Assembly (NCBI RefSeq): GCF_003319115.1
Contig: NZ_QOHF01000015.1
Coordinates: 62,001 to 126,000, forward strand
Direction of reading: 5' to 3'
DNA length: 64,000 nucleotides
From: Geodermatophilus sp. TF02-6
GTDB lineage: Bacteria; Actinomycetota; Actinomycetes; Mycobacteriales; Geodermatophilaceae
Shown here: positions 60,895-64,000 of the stretch, one piece after another
How positions within the stretch are numbered: position 1 is the first letter of the stretch
Layout of the letters: each line of letters starts with the position of its first letter
Program-made: the position numbers and the translations under genes
Notes under the pieces: model-generated
What the model was told of the DNA's origin: nothing
Seen by the model: the letters and a program-made list of their open reading frames with translations, nothing else
Databases searched by the model: none

Positions 60895-62067
60895 TCAGCC
60901 GAGCAGCGGCAGCGGACTGCGCACCCGCGCCATCGCCTCGGCGTAGACCCGCTCGTAGCCGTCGGCCATCACCGCGGGGGCGAACCGGCGACGGGCCTGG
61001 CCGGCGCACTCCTCGGGGTCGATCTCGTCCAGCCGGGACAGCGCCGCGGTGAACCCCTCCTCGTCGGTGGCGAGGAAGCCGGTGCGGCCGTCCTCGACCA
61101 GCGAGGGCAGACACCCGCGGGCCATGGCGACCACCGGCGTCCCGGCGGCCAGGGCCTCGCAGACGGCGGTGCCCCCCGGCTCCTCCCAGCGGATCGGGAA
61201 CAGCACCGCCCGGGAGGTCCGCAGGAGAGCGGCCTTTTCCTCTCCCCCCACGCTGCCGATCCAGCGGGCGGACACGCCGTCCAGGTGCGGGTCGACGTGC
61301 TCGGCGAACCAGGCGACGTCCGGGTGCGTAGAGGCCGGGTGGCCCGGCTGGGCCAGGGCGGCGGTCAGCGCCGGCCGGTCCGGCAGGCCGCCGACAGGTC
61401 CGGCCAGCACGAGCGGCACCCCGGCGGCCCGGCAGGCCCGCAGCGCGGTGTCCACGCCCTTGATCTCGCACAGCCGCGCCAGCACCAGCACCGAGTCGCC
61501 GCGCTCGGCCCGGGGCACCGGCGGCTGGTCGTCGACCGGCACCGACAGCGGGACGATGCCGATGACCTGCTCGCGCAGCCGCTGCGGCGCCTGCGCCACC
61601 TGGCTGTCGGAGACCCCGGCGAAGAACACCCGGTCCCGGCCGTCGAAGACCGACCAGAAGTCGGCGTTGCGCCGCGGGTCCCAGTGCAGCGTGGCCACCA
61701 CCGGCGGCCCGGCGTCCCCCAGGCCGCCCAGCACCGCCGGCCCGACCACCTCGACGTGCGTGTGCACCAGGTCGAAGGGCGCACCGGCCAGCGCGTGCTC
61801 GGCCAGCGTGGCCAGCACCACCTGCTCGTGCGCGTGCGCGGTGCCCACCACCTGCGGGTACGGCCCGCCCAGCTGCTCGAACCGGCCGGTGGGGAAGGCG
61901 CTGACCAGCCCGTCGACCGGCAGTGTCGACTCGCCCACCGACGCAAGGACGACGGTGTGCCCGCGGGCGCGCAGCTCGGCGGTCAGCGTGGCGACGACGT
62001 TCTCCAGGCCTCCGTAGCCCGGCGGCGGCACCGGCAGCCACGGGCCGGCGTCCATGAGGATCTTCAC
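60895..62067 (-). CDS. Glycosyltransferase family 4 protein
   Basis: A 390-residue GT-B enzyme. I prefer the GTG at 62067 (VKILMDAGPWLPVPPPGYGG) because it overlaps gpgS's stop as GTGA. An in-frame GTG at 62073 is possible. The glycine-rich donor loop is GYGGLENVV, and the C-terminal E-x7-E motif is visible in FPIRWEEPGGTAVCEALAAG. Acting directly after gpgS, it may extend or modify glucosylglycerate-type compounds or another glycan; this is inference. Confidence 0.9.
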   Translation of the reverse strand: MKILMDAGPWLPVPPPGYGGLENVVATLTAELRARGHTVVLASVGESTLPVDGLVSAFPTGRFEQLGGPYPQVVGTAHAHEQVVLATLAEHALAGAPFDLVHTHVEVVGPAVLGGLGDAGPPVVATLHWDPRRNADFWSVFDGRDRVFFAGVSDSQVAQAPQRLREQVIGIVPLSVPVDDQPPVPRAERGDSVLVLARLCEIKGVDTALRACRAAGVPLVLAGPVGGLPDRPALTAALAQPGHPASTHPDVAWFAEHVDPHLDGVSARWIGSVGGEEKAALLRTSRAVLFPIRWEEPGGTAVCEALAAGTPVVAMARGCLPSLVEDGRTGFLATDEEGFTAALSRLDEIDPEECAGQARRRFAPAVMADGYERVYAEAMARVRSPLPLLG

Positions 62068-63026
62068 GCCCACAGCCCCGGACGGCGGCGGGCGGCCCGC
62101 ACCGCCCGCATCGGCGGGCGCTCGACGACCGAGACGTCCCAGGTGACCTCCTCGAGGCCGTCGGCGGTGCGCAGGAACTGCAGCAGCTCGCTCTCCGGCC
62201 GGGCGGCACCGGGCAGCCGGGCGAGCGCGGTCTGCAGGATCTGCCCCGCCATGCGGCCGAGCGCCGCGTCGGTCTGGTGGCTGTGCTGCCGGGTGCCCAG
62301 GTCGACCTGGGCCAGCGCGTCGAGGCCGGCCAGCGCCACCAGGTCGACCAAGAGGCCCAGCTCCACCCCGTAGCCGGACACGAACGGCACCTGCTCGAGC
62401 AGCTCCCGGCGGCCGGCGTACTCCCCGGACAGCGGCTGCACGAAGCCGGCCAGCTCCGGCCAGAACGCGTTGAGCAGCGGTCGGGCGACCAGCTCGGTGA
62501 CCCGGCCGCCGCCGGAGGGGACGATGCCCTCGGGCGTGGTCAGCGGCCGGTCGTAGAGGGCCTTGACGTAGCCGACGGTGGGGTCGGTCAGCAGCGGGCC
62601 GAGCAGGCCGACCACGAACTTCGGGTCGAAGGCGATCAGGTCGGCGTCGACGAAGACCAGCAGCTCACCGGCGGTGGCGTGCAGCGACTTCCACAGCGCC
62701 TCGCCCTTGCCCGGCCGGGTGCCGTGGCCGGGCAGCACGCTGGCGACGTGGACGACGCGGGCGCCGGCGGCGGCCGCGACCTCCGCCGTCCGGTCGCTCG
62801 ACCCGCTGTCGACGACGACGACCTCGTCGACCAGCGGGCAGCGTTCGACCAGTGCCGCGCGCAGGGCCGCGACGATGCCGCCGACCGTGCGCTCCTCGTC
62901 GAGCGCCGGCAGCACCACGCTGACCGTGGTGTCGCGTTCCTGTTTGGCGGCGAGCAGCTCTCCGGCCTGCCAGGTGTCGGCAGTGTAGGTGCGCTGGTTC
63001 AACCAGCGTCGGACGTCAGAGCGCAC
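62064..63026 (-). CDS. gpgS: Glucosyl-3-phosphoglycerate synthase
   Basis: A 320-residue GT81 enzyme from GTG after AGGGAGAC. It opens WLNQRTYTADTWQAGELLAA and has VSVVLPALDEERTVGGIVAA, VVDSGSSDRTAEVA, the metal-binding DxD-like FVDADLIAFDPKF and GYGVELGLLVDL. GpgS joins glucose from a nucleotide donor to 3-phosphoglycerate, the first step to glucosylglycerate and methylglucose lipopolysaccharide. The coupled GT4 gene follows. The matching phosphatase gene is not in the window. Confidence 0.95.
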   Translation of the reverse strand: MRSDVRRWLNQRTYTADTWQAGELLAAKQERDTTVSVVLPALDEERTVGGIVAALRAALVERCPLVDEVVVVDSGSSDRTAEVAAAAGARVVHVASVLPGHGTRPGKGEALWKSLHATAGELLVFVDADLIAFDPKFVVGLLGPLLTDPTVGYVKALYDRPLTTPEGIVPSGGGRVTELVARPLLNAFWPELAGFVQPLSGEYAGRRELLEQVPFVSGYGVELGLLVDLVALAGLDALAQVDLGTRQHSHQTDAALGRMAGQILQTALARLPGAARPESELLQFLRTADGLEEVTWDVSVVERPPMRAVRAARRRPGLWA

Positions 63027-63336
63027 ACGTCTCCCTCGGCAGGGTGCCGACACCGATGCCGGCACGGGACCCCGTCGGCGACAGGATGCACGCCCGGCGG
63101 CGATCTGTCGCCGCCTTCCGTCGCCGACGCCGTGCGGCGCCGGTTGCTCGACGCTCCCCGCGATGCTCGCGCACCGCCATCCCGGGCGCTCGTCCTGGGA
63201 GCGTCCGCCCTGGTACACGGCCCAGCGACCGCTCCCACCCCCCACCCGTGGGGAGGAGAGCGCCTCGGCAGGGAACTCGACCACGTTCACGGTCGTGGAA
63301 CCGGGTGCAGGGGCCCACTCGTGGTTGCGGAGCGGA
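63027..63336. other. Divergent promoter region, no gene recognised
   Basis: About 310 bp between gpgS and the phosphopantetheinyl transferase gene. It has a few short symmetries (for example CGACCACG/CGTGGAAC around 63290) but no supported ORF or repeat-family member. Both flanking genes must be transcribed from here. Confidence 0.5.
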
Positions 63337-64000
63337 ATGGTCGGTCGGACGGCGGTGCGGACGCTCCCCGAGCCCGGCAGCCCGCGGATCACTCTCCGTG
63401 TCCTCGACCTGACCGATCCCGGGTGGGACGTGGCCGCCGCGGCGGCCGACCTGAGCCCGGCCGAACGGGCCCGGGCCGACCGCGGCACACCGGCGGTCCG
63501 GCGCCGGCGGGTCCTCGTCCGCTCCGCGCTGCGCTCGCTCCTCGGCGGCCTGCTCGACCTCCCCGCCCGCGCCGTGCCCCTGCAGACCGACCGCGGCCGG
63601 CCGTTCCTCGTCGGCTGCGGCCTGAGCTTCTCGTGCTCGGCCGGCGGCGACGTCGCCCTGGTCGCGGTCTCGGCCGACGTCTGCGTGGGCGTCGACGTCG
63701 AGCGCTGCTCCGGGGAGGACGCCGCCGTCGCCGCCGGTGAGGGCTGGCTGGCGCCCGTCGAGCAGGCGCGGATCGCCGCACTCCCGCCGTCCGCCCGCCC
63801 CGGAGCCGTCACCCGCTGCTGGACGCAGAAGGAGGCGGTGCTCAAGGCCCGCGGGACCGGCATCCTCCGGCCCCCCTCCGACGTGGTGACGCCGGTCGCC
63901 GACGCCGGGTGGATCGGGCCGTGGTGGGTGGCCGCGGTCCCCGTGCCCCCCGGCCACCTGGCCAGCCTGGCCTGCGACGCCGCGCTGCCCCCGGGCGCGC
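63337..64000 (+). CDS. 4'-phosphopantetheinyl transferase superfamily protein, 3'-truncated by the window
   Basis: The first 221 residues from the ATG at 63337 are present; the end lies beyond the window. The CoA/Mg-binding signature is VGVDVERCSGED and the second motif is CWTQKEAVLKARGTG, as in Sfp-type enzymes, with LSFSCSAGGDVALVAVS before it. It transfers phosphopantetheine from CoA to a carrier protein of a polyketide, nonribosomal or fatty-acid synthase. No synthase is in view. Confidence 0.9.
   Translation, partial: MVGRTAVRTLPEPGSPRITLRVLDLTDPGWDVAAAAADLSPAERARADRGTPAVRRRRVLVRSALRSLLGGLLDLPARAVPLQTDRGRPFLVGCGLSFSCSAGGDVALVAVSADVCVGVDVERCSGEDAAVAAGEGWLAPVEQARIAALPPSARPGAVTRCWTQKEAVLKARGTGILRPPSDVVTPVADAGWIGPWWVAAVPVPPGHLASLACDAALPPGA

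Overview
The window is very G+C-rich and gene-dense, with frequent GTG starts and many genes that look leaderless (a TANNNT box 6-8 bases before the start codon). Gene content points to a high-GC actinomycete: bacterial proteasome activator, glucosyl-3-phosphoglycerate synthase, a FolP2-type dihydropteroate synthase relative, mycofactocin-coupled SDRs and GuaB1. Geodermatophilaceae (Blastococcus/Modestobacter/Geodermatophilus) is my best guess, by inference only. Most of the window is chromosomal housekeeping and catabolic sequence. There is no prophage, CRISPR array or intact transposon.

1-13 kb: the tail of a hypothetical protein that has a full-length paralogue at 50.2 kb; a GMC oxidoreductase with its small gluconate-dehydrogenase-type subunit; two NAD(P)-binding reductases divergent from a MarR regulator across a 15-bp perfect palindrome; a TipA-like MerR regulator with a 19-bp-spacer promoter; a DinB-family protein; a haloalkane dehalogenase; LysE, UPF0016 (behind a probable yybP-ykoY Mn2+ riboswitch), MFS and AraC genes. 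Decayed XRE and YdeI genes lie between them.

12.7-18.5 kb: nickel-pincer-cofactor genes larC and larB lie downstream of two TPR-like/GGDEF diguanylate cyclases. One cyclase is in the same uninterrupted reading frame as larB. 18.5-31 kb: pheA, an MMPL transporter with a divergent MarR gene, a Fic protein of lower G+C with two matched upstream dyads, a GroES-like protein, a zincin, guaB1, a Tat-type lipoprotein deacetylase, serS coupled to two HAD phosphatases, and bpa.

31-49 kb: a cysteine-desulfurase-like protein whose PLP lysine is replaced by arginine, a quinone reductase, a frameshifted TMEM175-like gene, an acyl-CoA ligase, thioesterase, folP2, MaoC, serine hydrolase, HU, aldo/keto reductase, an amidase with the K96-S171-S195 triad, a TetR/acyl-CoA oxidase-like pair and a GH2 enzyme. 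49-64 kb: a methyltransferase, two mycofactocin-type SDRs, tRNA-Ser(UGA) whose 3' half is duplicated 865 bp away around a DinB gene, a geranylgeranyl-reductase-type flavoprotein, Nudix, an EEP phosphodiesterase, menB, convergent TetR genes, a Gfo/Idh/MocA enzyme with a repetitive coupled leader ORF, a GT4-gpgS pair and a truncated phosphopantetheinyl transferase.

The most unusual large-scale feature is the intergenic space. At least five dispersed repeat families, named A to E here, fill the gaps. Families A to D are long hairpins. Family E is a non-hairpin G-rich element that usually abuts the stop codon of a minus-strand gene.
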